From assembly GCA_902776435.1 (NCBI GenBank), contig CACYQB010000012.1, positions 1-64,000 on the forward strand: 64,000 nt of DNA, given 5' to 3'. Source of the stretch: an uncultured Bacteroidales bacterium. GTDB lineage: Bacteria > Bacteroidota > Bacteroidia > Bacteroidales > Muribaculaceae. The notes under the pieces were generated by a model. That model was not told the DNA's origin. It saw only the letters and a program-made list of their open reading frames with translations, and did not search any database. How positions within the stretch are numbered: position 1 is the first letter of the stretch; each line of letters begins with the position of its first letter. Positions 42,048 through 51,810 of the stretch are shown here, piece by piece. Made by a program: the position numbers and the translations under genes.

Positions 42048-44867
42048 TTACTCTGACAGCATGGTAACCTCGATACAGCGTTTGGCGGCCAATAGACGCT
42101 GGGCCATGCGTTGCACATCACCTGCGGTCATGTTTTCAACCATTTTGCAATAGTCACGGTCAAAGTCCACATCGTCGTCCAGTTCATGCCAGATGATATA
42201 ACTCCAGTAATCGTTGGTAATCGCCATCTGGGCATACTGCTTCGTCAAGTATTGCTTAACCTTCGCCATACTGGACTCGAGAGGTCCCTTATCCGCAATA
42301 TTCTGCAACTGCTGGTAGATAATCGGGTTAAGTTCTTCGTAACGGTCGGGATCGGCATTGTACGAAATCTTAAAGGTAGCATTGGGACGGTCATCCTTGG
42401 CCAACTCAAAGTCCACACCGACGCCGTAGGTGCCACCCTTCTCCTCACGAACCGAGTCAGTATAGGCAATGGAGAGACAACGCTTCAGGAAGTCCAATTC
42501 CAGGTCACTCTGTGCGGTAAACGGCACATCGGCGGTATAGAAGATGCTGACGTTGGCCAGCGGCGTCGCCATTTTCTTGGTGAACTTGTGAACCGACTGG
42601 CCTCCGACAACCTGCGGCACATTGCTGTAATTGGTCGTCTCGTGCTTGCCTGTCGCAGGAAGAACGGCAAGGTATTGACATAGCAACCGACGCAATTCTT
42701 GCTCATCATAGTTACCGATGATAACCGTCTTGAAGTTGGAGGCATCGCTGAAGCGTTCCTGATAAATGTCCAGGATGCGGTCATAGCTCACGTGGTCAAG
42801 CGTAGATTGCACGACAGGCGCCATGCGGGGATGATGTCCGTACAGGATGGCCCTGATGGAGTCATTATAATCGACCTTGGGGGACGCATTACGGTTCGTC
42901 AAGAAAGCGCGGTTACGGCTGATGAACTCGTTAAAGGCCGTAGTGTCACGGCGAGGCGAGGTGAAGTACAGGTAGGCCAGTTCAAACATGGTTTTCATGT
43001 CCTTGATGGACGAGGAGCCGTTGATGCTTTGTCCTGTCGAGCCCACCGAGGGGCCGACGCTCACGCTCTTACCCGTGAGCATTTTGCGCAGGGTGATGGC
43101 ATCGAAGTCGCCCACGCCGGCCTCGGTCACGCAACTTGAGATAAGGCTGAAGTTGGGAATATCCTCGTCGCCATAGAGTGACGTGCCGCCATCGGCTTGC
43201 ATGCGCAGGGATACAACGTCTGCACTGTAGTCGGTCTTGCGGGCATAGACTTTCATGCCATTAGACAAGGTCAGTTCGGTGAATCCGTGTCTGTAGGGTT
43301 TCTCGCTGACGATAGTACCGGGCTGCGGCAGGTTGCTCACGAGATGATCGGCCAGTTGAGCCTCGGTGTACGGGGCGTAGGGCAGTTGCTGGGCGGCAAG
43401 GATGACCTGCTCGATCTGTCTCTCATCGGGAAGAACGACATCCTCCTTGTCGGGGGCATACATGACAACAACCTGATTTTTGTCAGTAATCAGTTCCTTT
43501 ACTTCAGCATTGACTTCGTCAAGAGTCACCTCGTCAGTCAATCGACGGGTGTTGTTCATCTCAAATTCCAGCGAAATGAGCGGTTCGCACGACAGGAAGT
43601 TGCTCACGCATTCGTTGACGTAGTGGGAATTACGGAAGTCGTCACGCATCTTGTAACGGCGCTCGGCAGCATTGAGGTAGAGGCTCTTGGCACGGTCAAG
43701 TTCACTCTGGGTAAAACCGTGTTGACGTGCCTGCTCGGCAACGCCGACAGCAGCGATGAGACCTCCCAGGATGTTATCCTGCTTGCAGCTGATGCTCATC
43801 GAGAACGCCTCCTTGGTGCGGCTGATGAAGAAGGTGGAGGCACGTCCCGTGGCGCTCTGGATGGGCGAACCAGGCTGCTGGCGCAACTCGGCGTAGCGGT
43901 CATTCAGCATGGTGCTGATGAGGTTGTCGATGTAGTCGCCACGCAGGTAAGCGAGACTGTTCTTCTCGTTGTCAGGTGTCGCGTCACGTTTCTGGTAGAT
44001 ATGGCAGAGCACGATGGGCTGCTCAGCGTCCTTCTCAATAGCGACAATCATCTTTTCATTGTCGTTTACGGGGTAGTAGATACGCTCAGCAGGCTTCTTT
44101 GGCATGGGAATGGACGAGAAAGTCTTCTTGATTTTCTTTTCCATCTTGTCCACATCAAAGTCACCCACGACTACGATAGCCTGCAGGTCGGGACGATACC
44201 ACTTCTGGTAATAGTCGCGCAAGTCCTGGTAAGGGAAATTGTCCACAATGTCCATCGAGCCGATGGGCATACAATCCTCATATTTCGTGCCCGCATAGAT
44301 TTTGGGCATGACTTGTTCCTGCATGCGCTGCACGGCCATGCCGGCACGACGGGTGCGCCACTCCTCATGGATGACGCCACGCTCTTTGTCGATTTCCCCG
44401 TCCTCGAGCAACAGGTAGTGGCTCCAGTCATGGAGTACCAGCAGACATGAATCGATGATACCCTCACGCACGAGCGGAGCCGAGCCGATGTGATAGACCG
44501 TCTGGTCTATTGAAGTATAGGCATTGAGGTTGGCACCGAACTTGACACCGATGCTCTCACACCAGGGGACAATGCCGAGTTTCCCGTTCTTGCCTGGAAA
44601 ATTCTTGGTGCCGTTAAAGGCCATGTGCTCCAGAAAATGAGCCAGGCCACGCTGACGGGGTTCCTCAAGGATTGACCCTACCCGCTGAGCGATGTAGAAG
44701 TCGGCAAGGCCGGCTTCCTTGGCATTATGGCGGATGTAGTAGGTCATGCCGTTCTTGAGTTTACCCGTGCGTACATCGGGGTCCTGAGGCAACTGGGCTG
44801 CCGCCCACAAGGGCAGCAGCACCAGTGCTATCAGGGATAAAATAGTGTGACGTTTCATCGTTCTCAT
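42048..44867 (-). CDS. Exported M16-family (pitrilysin/insulinase) zinc protease
   Basis: 939 residues; signal peptide near residues 4-25 (ending WAAAQ). The inverted zinc motif is HFLEH (His77, Glu80, His81), with the third ligand in EIDKERGVIHEEWR about 75 residues on. Two M16 repeats follow in tandem, the second without HxxEH, as in PqqL/FusC-type single-chain proteases. It would degrade small folded or unfolded proteins in the periplasm. Start ATG overlaps the TAA of the DUF4876 gene (TAATG), so it is translationally coupled; an alternative ATG lies three codons in. Confidence 0.92.
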   Translation of the reverse strand: MRTMKRHTILSLIALVLLPLWAAAQLPQDPDVRTGKLKNGMTYYIRHNAKEAGLADFYIAQRVGSILEEPRQRGLAHFLEHMAFNGTKNFPGKNGKLGIVPWCESIGVKFGANLNAYTSIDQTVYHIGSAPLVREGIIDSCLLVLHDWSHYLLLEDGEIDKERGVIHEEWRTRRAGMAVQRMQEQVMPKIYAGTKYEDCMPIGSMDIVDNFPYQDLRDYYQKWYRPDLQAIVVVGDFDVDKMEKKIKKTFSSIPMPKKPAERIYYPVNDNEKMIVAIEKDAEQPIVLCHIYQKRDATPDNEKNSLAYLRGDYIDNLISTMLNDRYAELRQQPGSPIQSATGRASTFFISRTKEAFSMSISCKQDNILGGLIAAVGVAEQARQHGFTQSELDRAKSLYLNAAERRYKMRDDFRNSHYVNECVSNFLSCEPLISLEFEMNNTRRLTDEVTLDEVNAEVKELITDKNQVVVMYAPDKEDVVLPDERQIEQVILAAQQLPYAPYTEAQLADHLVSNLPQPGTIVSEKPYRHGFTELTLSNGMKVYARKTDYSADVVSLRMQADGGTSLYGDEDIPNFSLISSCVTEAGVGDFDAITLRKMLTGKSVSVGPSVGSTGQSINGSSSIKDMKTMFELAYLYFTSPRRDTTAFNEFISRNRAFLTNRNASPKVDYNDSIRAILYGHHPRMAPVVQSTLDHVSYDRILDIYQERFSDASNFKTVIIGNYDEQELRRLLCQYLAVLPATGKHETTNYSNVPQVVGGQSVHKFTKKMATPLANVSIFYTADVPFTAQSDLELDFLKRCLSIAYTDSVREEKGGTYGVGVDFELAKDDRPNATFKISYNADPDRYEELNPIIYQQLQNIADKGPLESSMAKVKQYLTKQYAQMAITNDYWSYIIWHELDDDVDFDRDYCKMVENMTAGDVQRMAQRLLAAKRCIEVTMLSE

Positions 44868-46102
44868 TAGTTGAGCAGTGAAGCGGGTGCTTCAGGAATG
44901 AAATCATTGGTAGAATTGTTCGTGTCGATGTACTTGCCGTTGGCATCCTGCTTGCGGATAACGGACTTGTTGAAGCGGGTATCGTCACGGTCCACCTTGC
45001 CGCAGTAGGTCCAGCCAGCGTCAATCGAGGCATCAAGCACGTTCCACTCACGCACCGACTCAACGCTCAGGTTTACACCATCGAGAATCCAACCGTTGGG
45101 CACTTTATAGATACCGCTCTTGGTCATCTCCTTGGAGAAGTCGCCGAATACAAACATGTAGGTAGCGTCATAGACGTAATTCTCAAGCCAATCTTCCTTG
45201 CTGGTCTTCATCTTGGCAATCGCCATCGAGTTGAAGCCGCGGCTGTGGAACTGATAAATCGTAGCGGTATAGCAATACCACTTGTCAAGGTTGTCTGCCT
45301 CGCCGTCAGTGTCGGTGAAATTGGGGTTGGAGGTCTCGTCATAGAATTCAAAGTCTGCGTCTGTCAGATCAATGGAGTTAGGCTGTTCGATCGTGTGATT
45401 GATGGCGTTGACAGCCAGTGTGAGGCTCTCACCGGGCTCAACAGGGACACTCTTGCCATCACCGGGAATCATGTAGCATGCCTGCACCGAGAAGTGTGTT
45501 GACATGATGTCAGGGGTGTAGTCCTCCTTGGTAGTGGTCAGGAAAGCCGATTCGAGCACAGCGATACTGTCAGCATACAAGGTGACATCTGAATTGTTGG
45601 TGATGATGATGTACTGGTCACCGCTATAGGATTTTCCTTCGGCTGTCGAGGTACCCGTAAAGAAGATTTCGCTGATAACGAAACCGCCCTGGGCAGTAAA
45701 TGTTGAGACAACCATTTTCAGGTCATGCGACGTCTCCGAGAGGGTCACATTCTCAGAAGATACCTCAAAGTCCTTTTGTCCGGCAACACCATTCAGGGTG
45801 AAGTCAAGATGACCGTTCACAGTGACATTATAGGTACCGGCCTGAATGTCATTGCACATGATTTTGTAGCCATTGCCATCTTTGACAAATTTGGAGCCTT
45901 CGACCGTGATAACCTGCTTGGTTTCCACGTTGGTCAACTTGGCGTTGGCGTTGGTCAGAACGGTATTTTCCAGGTTGGCAGGAACTTCCAGGGTAACCAT
46001 TGTCGTGGGGATAACGGGAATCGGGTCATCGCCATTGCAAGATGATAAACACACGGTCAATGAGAGCATCATGATGACGCCTTTCAAGATTAACTTTTTC
46101 AT
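44867..46102 (-). CDS. DUF4876 lipoprotein
   Basis: 411 residues; lipoprotein signal ending CLSSC. N-terminal beta domain (about 30-135: ANAKLTNVETKQVITVEG... AGTYNVTVNGHLDF), then GGFVISEIFFTGTSTAEGKSYSGDQYIIITNNSDVTLYADSIAVLES, the DUF4876 core. Expected on the outer membrane surface, as the binding lipoprotein of the neighbouring TonB receptor. Same operon as DUF6850 barrel and M16 protease. Confidence 0.88.
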   Translation of the reverse strand: MKKLILKGVIMMLSLTVCLSSCNGDDPIPVIPTTMVTLEVPANLENTVLTNANAKLTNVETKQVITVEGSKFVKDGNGYKIMCNDIQAGTYNVTVNGHLDFTLNGVAGQKDFEVSSENVTLSETSHDLKMVVSTFTAQGGFVISEIFFTGTSTAEGKSYSGDQYIIITNNSDVTLYADSIAVLESAFLTTTKEDYTPDIMSTHFSVQACYMIPGDGKSVPVEPGESLTLAVNAINHTIEQPNSIDLTDADFEFYDETSNPNFTDTDGEADNLDKWYCYTATIYQFHSRGFNSMAIAKMKTSKEDWLENYVYDATYMFVFGDFSKEMTKSGIYKVPNGWILDGVNLSVESVREWNVLDASIDAGWTYCGKVDRDDTRFNKSVIRKQDANGKYIDTNNSTNDFIPEAPASLLN

Positions 46103-46145
46103 TTTCTTTGTTTGAGTTTAATTGGTTGATTATTAATTATTTGTT

Positions 46146-47639
46146 TTAAAATGTAATTCCTATTGAACTATGCAGCACCGCTTGATGTTCACTGGCAGAA
46201 CACAAGGTCATTCCGCCGCCCAACTCGGCAAAGAGTCCATAACGTGACTGCTTCCAGGCGTAATCGGCCCGCACCTTAGCGCCGACATCAGTATAGTTGG
46301 CGGTTGCGAACTTGTACTTGTGCTGTATCAATCGGGTGATTGCGGCATCCATGTTGGCAAACGGCATTTGCAACTTGTCTCCTATTTTGGCCCGGTAGGA
46401 CACATCGGCATTCATCGTCAGCAGCCATTTGCCGGACGGACGGACGAAACATTGCCCCTGTAACTTGCCGTAAAGGTGGCTGGCATCCATCTGCCGATGC
46501 GGATAGACATATTTCTCACGGCCATCTCTGTATCCCGCCGTCAGGACCACATGCCATTGCCCGTTACCGTAGAGAGCTCCGGCATAGGTATCCAGCAGAT
46601 GACCTTTATACATCGTCAGGCAAGCGATGACAGGGAAATAGCGGGCATCGGATGTACCACCCACGTGTTCATTGCCTGTACGTTTTGTATAGTCAATATG
46701 TCCGAAGATAGCCAGATTGCGCTCCTTCTCTTGTTTCCATCCTATCGTCGCTCCAACGTGCTCGTTGTAAAGGTCGGTAAGGGGCATGGAGTTGAATTCA
46801 GCGAGTTTGCGGTGGTAACGGTGATAATCGAGCGTGACATCGGCATAGGGGCCGCTGCCGTTGACGGGGGAAGCATGCAAAATGACAGCAAAGCCTCCGC
46901 CATCATAATAAAGGCTCCGCTTGTCACCCGAAAAACGGCTGTATTCTGTGCCCAAGCCTGTCATTTGGTACTCGGGGATAACACCCTCCTCACGATAGAA
47001 AGCGACACTGTTGGTCTGCTTGTAGATATTGCCTTCGATAGCGGCGCCAATGCGGTAGCGCTTGAAGTCATAACCGCCACCGATTCGCAGTGTCAAGTCC
47101 GTGACTATGCCCCTCATGCGAGGGTCACGACTCCTGTACTCCTGTTCAGCCCTGACAAGCATTTCGGCTCCTAGCGACCATCGGTTGATGGCCATGGCAT
47201 ATCCTCCGGAAATCGTATATCTTTCGCGCCGTGTATCCCCGCCCAGGGTGTCGGCAAGGATATAGGGTTGCAACAGGTCATAGTCACTGGTAGAGTTCCA
47301 CTTGACGCCGTGCTGCTTACCCGTCATGTAAGAGGCTTCACCCCAGACTGTGGAACGCTGGCCCAGGTGATGATAGGTATTCACTTCGAGATAGGGCAAG
47401 GTGTATCCATCGCCTTTCTCGGGAATGAAAGCCGTGGACTGATGTTGCCAGTCAAGGCCCAATGCCAATTGTGAAAACGGCATCTGATAGCAACTGCCAT
47501 GCAATGCGGGATTACGCAACGCCTGCTGTAGCGTCAATTTTCCCAGCGACGTATGTTCAACGAGGGCAGAATCGGCATTAGAAGCCGTTGCCGCTGTAAT
47601 CGTTATGGACAGGAGTATTAAGAAGTATAGGCGTCGCAT
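46146..47639 (-). CDS. DUF6850 outer-membrane beta-barrel protein
   Basis: 497 residues from ATG 47639 (MRRLYFLILLSITITAATA). After the signal peptide the protein is a succession of amphipathic strands ending in aromatic HSSIGITF, a barrel C-terminus. LVEHTSLGKLTLQQALRNPALHGSCYQMPFSQLALGLDW is typical of the DUF6850 family encoded with DUF4876 and TonB receptors in Bacteroidales. Its start lies just before the stop of the small lipoprotein gene, hence one operon. Possible second porin or assembly partner. Confidence 0.85.
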   Translation of the reverse strand: MRRLYFLILLSITITAATASNADSALVEHTSLGKLTLQQALRNPALHGSCYQMPFSQLALGLDWQHQSTAFIPEKGDGYTLPYLEVNTYHHLGQRSTVWGEASYMTGKQHGVKWNSTSDYDLLQPYILADTLGGDTRRERYTISGGYAMAINRWSLGAEMLVRAEQEYRSRDPRMRGIVTDLTLRIGGGYDFKRYRIGAAIEGNIYKQTNSVAFYREEGVIPEYQMTGLGTEYSRFSGDKRSLYYDGGGFAVILHASPVNGSGPYADVTLDYHRYHRKLAEFNSMPLTDLYNEHVGATIGWKQEKERNLAIFGHIDYTKRTGNEHVGGTSDARYFPVIACLTMYKGHLLDTYAGALYGNGQWHVVLTAGYRDGREKYVYPHRQMDASHLYGKLQGQCFVRPSGKWLLTMNADVSYRAKIGDKLQMPFANMDAAITRLIQHKYKFATANYTDVGAKVRADYAWKQSRYGLFAELGGGMTLCSASEHQAVLHSSIGITF

Positions 47640-47640
47640 G

Positions 47641-48024
47641 TCAATCAAGGATAATCATGTTAAGTGTAATGTCGTTCTGCCCATCCCTGACGAACTCGGT
47701 ATAGTCGCTCTGACAACGGAATTGATGCATGTGCACTCTTCCGTCGGGCGATTGACAGGTGGCGACACCTTCAATGTCGATTTGGTAGGCACCGCGCAAC
47801 ACCTCGACCGTAAGGCTCGCACCATCAAAGTCGGCCGACGTCGTCACCTGGCGGGTATTCACGTTGGTCAGTTTCACTTGCGCCTGCACACGAGTGATAA
47901 CCACTTCGTCCCCTGCCGCTACTGTGATTTGGGCGGTAGTAAAAATATCGTCCTCCACGGGAGCGCAAGCACTGATGGCTATTGCCAGTACGATTGTTAT
48001 GATGGATTGGAAAAAATGTTTCAT
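47641..48024 (-). CDS. Small lipoprotein related to the DUF4876 N-terminal domain
   Basis: 127 residues; lipobox ISAC (Cys20). The mature part (AQVKLTNVNTRQVTTSADFDGASLTVEVLRGAYQIDIEGVA) lines up by eye with the N-terminal beta domain of the DUF4876 lipoprotein downstream (AKLTNVETKQVITVEG... AGTYNVTVNG), so the two may be paralogues or a split pair. Start codon overlaps the TonB receptor stop (ATGA). Confidence 0.75.
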   Translation of the reverse strand: MKHFFQSIITIVLAIAISACAPVEDDIFTTAQITVAAGDEVVITRVQAQVKLTNVNTRQVTTSADFDGASLTVEVLRGAYQIDIEGVATCQSPDGRVHMHQFRCQSDYTEFVRDGQNDITLNMIILD

Positions 48025-50750
48025 AGCTTGATGTTCATCTCGAGTCCAAAGTAAGGGGTAACATGACGACGGATGGTCGTGCCGCGGCTGTCATAGTCGG
48101 GCGTGTAGTCCCACAACTTGTTGCAGAACATGGCAATGTGGAGCCGGTCACCAAAGAGTTTTTTGGTGACTTTCATGTTCACGTTCATGGCGAATGGCAC
48201 ACGGTTTTTCTCAAACTGCGACGGGGTGTAGTCTCTCACCAGCCAACGTAGGTACATGTCATTGGCATCGCTATCCTTCCAGTCGTGGATGCTGCCGTCC
48301 GGGGCGATGTACTGGACTGGGTAGTTGCTGATTTCCTTGCGTTGCGATGTGGTGAACCACAGGCATTGGGCGGACAGGGAGAAACCCAACTTGAGACGGG
48401 GCACATCGGTGTCGAGTGTGAAGTTCGTGTTAAACGACTCTCTCACCGAACCGTCATCGTTGGCATACAGACCCACATACTGAATCTGGCGGTTGTCGAT
48501 GACCTGGCTCGGACGGTAGGAATCCACGATAGAGTTGTTATAGGCCGTGCGGAAGTAAGCGCCATTGATGGTCAAGCGGGTCAGGATAACGGGGAAACGC
48601 ATGGTCTCAAGGGTGTATTCAATACCTTCCTTGAGCGTCATGCTGCCATTGGTGTAATTACCGTATCCCGCCAGTTCGTTGATGACGGTATAAGGCAACA
48701 CATTGATGTCTGGTTGCCCTGTAAGGCTTGCGGCATCGATCGCGCTTGCATCATACTGCTTATATTGATAAGTCTGGTATCGGGATTGCATCCTGAATCC
48801 TGATGTCATCTTCTCGCGGAAAGCCGTTACCGCCAACCTGTTGCCTCCGACATTGATATCAAACGACACCTCTTTCTTGAGGTTGCGGGCTGGCTCAAGG
48901 GCCGTATTGCGGGGATTGGCAATATAGGTCATCAGGTTGATGCGCCGATAGTCTGGATTATCATGATAGTAGTTCAACTGGATGAAGTCGATGTACAACA
49001 TGTCAGGGAAGAGTTGCTCCATGGTGGGCATTTTGGTATGCTGGCCAATACCCGCTGCAATGCGGATAAAGGTGGGCTTGCCCCATATCGACAGGCGGGG
49101 CAAGGAGTAACCGATATTGGCACGCGGATCCCAATAGAACTTGCCGTTCATCGTATAGTCATGCCCCACGTTCAGCATAGCGGTCGCGCGCACACCTGCA
49201 GTCAGTTCCCAGGTGCCGATGGCAGTCGGCCATTTCACGCTTTCCTCGGCATAGGCCGACAGGCGATGGTTAGCGGGAATATCTTTCAGGTCGCGCTGGC
49301 GGGATGACATGCTGGTATATACGGGCTTCGTGGGGTCAAATACCTGTCCTCGACCTAGGTTCTTGTCGAGGTTCCAGTCCGTACCAATCAGCAAGTTGTT
49401 GGACACGGTGTTACTTGGTATCTGCAGGCGGGCGTTGAGTTTGATGAAGACATTCGCGGGTTTGCCATCCACCTCGTGATGCCCAATGTACTTATAGGGA
49501 AGGATATAGGCGTCGTTTTCTCCTTCTACCTTTGACAAGGGTGCTACGGTCATACGAGACAGTTGCACCAGTCGGGTGCGCTCAATCAAGTCTTTCTCAA
49601 TCGAACTGGAGACGGTCAGGTCGGCCGATTTAAGCCACGAAGGGCGCTTAGTCTTGAACTGCAAAGCGGCCATCAGCGCATAGCGGTTGTAACTTGACTT
49701 ATAGGAGTCCTCGGCGCTGTAGGTCTGGTCAACATCTTCCTTGTCATTATCCAGCGACATGGAAAAGTCAATGTTCGATGAAAAGGTCAGTTGATAATTC
49801 TCCTTTTCCCAACGTTTTTGCATTCGGGTGGAGATTGTCACACGTTTGTAATTCTCCAACCGGTTACGAGGGTCGGATTTTGCATCAAGATAATCGGCAC
49901 TCAGGTTCAGGGAGAACCGTTTTTGTTCCCACTCAAAATCTTTTGCGGCATAGAAAAGTTTCGAGCCCATGTCGGCCTTGAGGCGGAACTTCATGTCATG
50001 TCCGCCACGACGACGTTCAATCTTTACCAAGCCGCTGGTCAAGTCGCCATATTCCACCGAAGGGATACCGCGGACGATTTCCACGCGCTCGATATCATCG
50101 GTTGAGATACCGCGCATGTCCACTCCGGCATTGGTATTGTCACGACTCGTAGCCATATTATCCCATGCGCCTGCGAGATACTGCATGTTGGCGTCCGTAG
50201 AAATGGGCGCACCATCGATAACAAAACTGGTACCGAGCGACGATGTGGCATAGTTGCTGTTCCCCGTTGAGATTTCGCGGATGTGGATATTGTTGGGCGT
50301 GCCCAGGGACGGGTCAATGCTGCGCCCGCCAGGTATCAACTCAAGCAAATCTGAGAAACTGGATGGCTGCAGGTGCTCCATCGCGTGTTTCTCGATGCGT
50401 GACGATGTGGTCAATCCTCGGTTTTCTTGGGCCGTAACGACGACTTCTCCTAACTGGCTCACCTCGGCTTGCAGCAGGTAGCGGCCATCGGCAACTGGAG
50501 CAGTCACCAACGGCTTATAACCGATAGAGGAAATCTTTAGCCGGACCTCATTATTTTTAGGTATGCTGAAGGTGCCGTCAGCCTGAGTGACCGTCAGGGC
50601 TTTGCCCCGTTTGGCATCGGCAATGGTGGCGCCAATGACAGGCTCCATCGTCTCGGCATCAAGCACAACGCCGCTGATGACTCCTTGAGCATCAGCGACT
50701 TGTAGAACCAGGGCAGATAAAGCCAGTATGATATATCTGATCAGTTGCAT
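48021..50750 (-). CDS. TonB-dependent receptor with CarboxypepD_reg N-terminal domain
   Basis: 909 residues from ATG 50750 (MQLIRYIILALSALVLQVADA). Residues about 22-105 form the carboxypeptidase-regulatory-like domain (GVISGVVLDAETMEPVIGATIADA), then plug (VVVTAQENRGL... FVIDGAPISTDANMQ... VEIVRGIPSVEYGDLTSGLVKIERR) and barrel ending GLEMNIKL. No adjacent SusD; instead DUF4876, DUF6850 and an M16 protease follow in the same operon. Cargo is probably a protein or an iron source rather than a glycan. Confidence 0.93.
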   Translation of the reverse strand: MQLIRYIILALSALVLQVADAQGVISGVVLDAETMEPVIGATIADAKRGKALTVTQADGTFSIPKNNEVRLKISSIGYKPLVTAPVADGRYLLQAEVSQLGEVVVTAQENRGLTTSSRIEKHAMEHLQPSSFSDLLELIPGGRSIDPSLGTPNNIHIREISTGNSNYATSSLGTSFVIDGAPISTDANMQYLAGAWDNMATSRDNTNAGVDMRGISTDDIERVEIVRGIPSVEYGDLTSGLVKIERRRGGHDMKFRLKADMGSKLFYAAKDFEWEQKRFSLNLSADYLDAKSDPRNRLENYKRVTISTRMQKRWEKENYQLTFSSNIDFSMSLDNDKEDVDQTYSAEDSYKSSYNRYALMAALQFKTKRPSWLKSADLTVSSSIEKDLIERTRLVQLSRMTVAPLSKVEGENDAYILPYKYIGHHEVDGKPANVFIKLNARLQIPSNTVSNNLLIGTDWNLDKNLGRGQVFDPTKPVYTSMSSRQRDLKDIPANHRLSAYAEESVKWPTAIGTWELTAGVRATAMLNVGHDYTMNGKFYWDPRANIGYSLPRLSIWGKPTFIRIAAGIGQHTKMPTMEQLFPDMLYIDFIQLNYYHDNPDYRRINLMTYIANPRNTALEPARNLKKEVSFDINVGGNRLAVTAFREKMTSGFRMQSRYQTYQYKQYDASAIDAASLTGQPDINVLPYTVINELAGYGNYTNGSMTLKEGIEYTLETMRFPVILTRLTINGAYFRTAYNNSIVDSYRPSQVIDNRQIQYVGLYANDDGSVRESFNTNFTLDTDVPRLKLGFSLSAQCLWFTTSQRKEISNYPVQYIAPDGSIHDWKDSDANDMYLRWLVRDYTPSQFEKNRVPFAMNVNMKVTKKLFGDRLHIAMFCNKLWDYTPDYDSRGTTIRRHVTPYFGLEMNIKL

Positions 50751-50762
50751 CTCATTGATTTT

Positions 50763-50800
50763 GGAGTATAAAATTACTCCCAATCAAAGAGACGCACAAT
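50763..50800 (-). promoter_or_regulatory. Promoter and small palindrome of the TonB-M16 operon
   Basis: Minus strand ATTG (50797-50800), 20 bp, TAATTTTA (50769-50776); the -7 region lies within the palindrome GGAGTA-N6-TACTCC (50763-50780), a candidate operator. Confidence 0.5.
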
Positions 50801-50814
50801 ACCTAAAAATGAGG

Positions 50815-51810
50815 TCAGAGAGCCAATCTCAGGCCAATACCGTAATTACTGTTGGCAGGCGACAAGCCATTGCGGAACGACACCCTGCAGAACCATGCAT
50901 CAAAGTACCAGTTGCCCCCACGATATACCCGTGTCGTTCCCGTTGAGGGCCCGGTGGGATCAGTCTGTTCACCGCTTACATAATCCCCGTACCAATCTTG
51001 ACACCACTCATGAACATTGCCGCTCATATCATACAGTTGCAATTCGTTGGGTTCACGGGTGGCCACAGCATGGGTTCCATAATATCCTGAGCCACGCGAC
51101 TCCCATGAGTCGTTAAAGGAATACCACGCGACCTCAGAGAGGGTATTGCCGCCAGCGTATTTATAACCCTGGCTATCATTGCCACCACGTGCAGCAAATT
51201 CCCACTCCGCTTCAGTCGGCAACCTGAAATTCTGATTTGTCAAGTCATTCAGCATAGCGATAAATGCTTGGCAATCGTCCCAAGATACCCGTTCTACAGG
51301 AAGCTCACCCCCGTGGAAATAGCTGGGATTGCTGCCCATGACTGCGTTCCACAATTCTTGAGTGACCTCGGTCTGCCCAATGAGATAGGAGGTCAATGTC
51401 ACCTGGTGAACAGGCTTTTCCCGGCTGCTGGCATCACTACCCTGCTCGGCTGTTGCGCCCATCGAGAACGTTCCGCCCTCAACAGGCACCATAACAAAGT
51501 TGACACCGTTCACGGTGAATGTCTGCACGGGGTCCGCGGGCCATTCTCCGCCCAGGAGGTAGTCTATCAACGATGTGACATCACTGATCGTCACATGGCC
51601 GTCACGGTTGACATCGGCACATGCCATACTCACAGATAACTCATCTCCACTCAATAGATAATCTATCAGCGCAGTGACGTCACTGATGGCCACATGACCA
51701 TCTCCATTCACGTCACCACGAGTGTTGCCGCTCGCCCAGACCTGGAACGAGAGTGCCAGCACCATCAATAGAGTAACCGCCCGACAATATTTTATTACGA
51801 CACTTTTCAT
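50815..51810 (-). CDS. Secreted SUMF1-like protein with N-terminal dockerin-like repeats
   Basis: 331 residues; signal peptide ending VWASG. Two dockerin-like units come first (GDVNGDGHVAISDVTALIDY and CADVNRDGHVTISDVTSLIDY), then a formylglycine-generating-enzyme fold (about 98-331): FVMVPVEGGTFSMGAT, FRLPTEAEWEFAARGG, MSGNVHEWCQDWYG, YRGGNWYFDAWFCRVSFRNG. The Cys pair that binds copper in true FGE is reduced to one Cys, so sulfatase maturation is unlikely. An AGGAG immediately precedes the ATG, which lies inside the upstream gene. Confidence 0.85.
   Translation of the reverse strand: MKSVVIKYCRAVTLLMVLALSFQVWASGNTRGDVNGDGHVAISDVTALIDYLLSGDELSVSMACADVNRDGHVTISDVTSLIDYLLGGEWPADPVQTFTVNGVNFVMVPVEGGTFSMGATAEQGSDASSREKPVHQVTLTSYLIGQTEVTQELWNAVMGSNPSYFHGGELPVERVSWDDCQAFIAMLNDLTNQNFRLPTEAEWEFAARGGNDSQGYKYAGGNTLSEVAWYSFNDSWESRGSGYYGTHAVATREPNELQLYDMSGNVHEWCQDWYGDYVSGEQTDPTGPSTGTTRVYRGGNWYFDAWFCRVSFRNGLSPANSNYGIGLRLAL

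Noticed and set aside
43197-44450. 417-codon plus-strand frame opposite the M16 protease gene
   Set aside because: Antisense shadow; no recognisable motif, whereas the minus strand has HFLEH and full M16 length.
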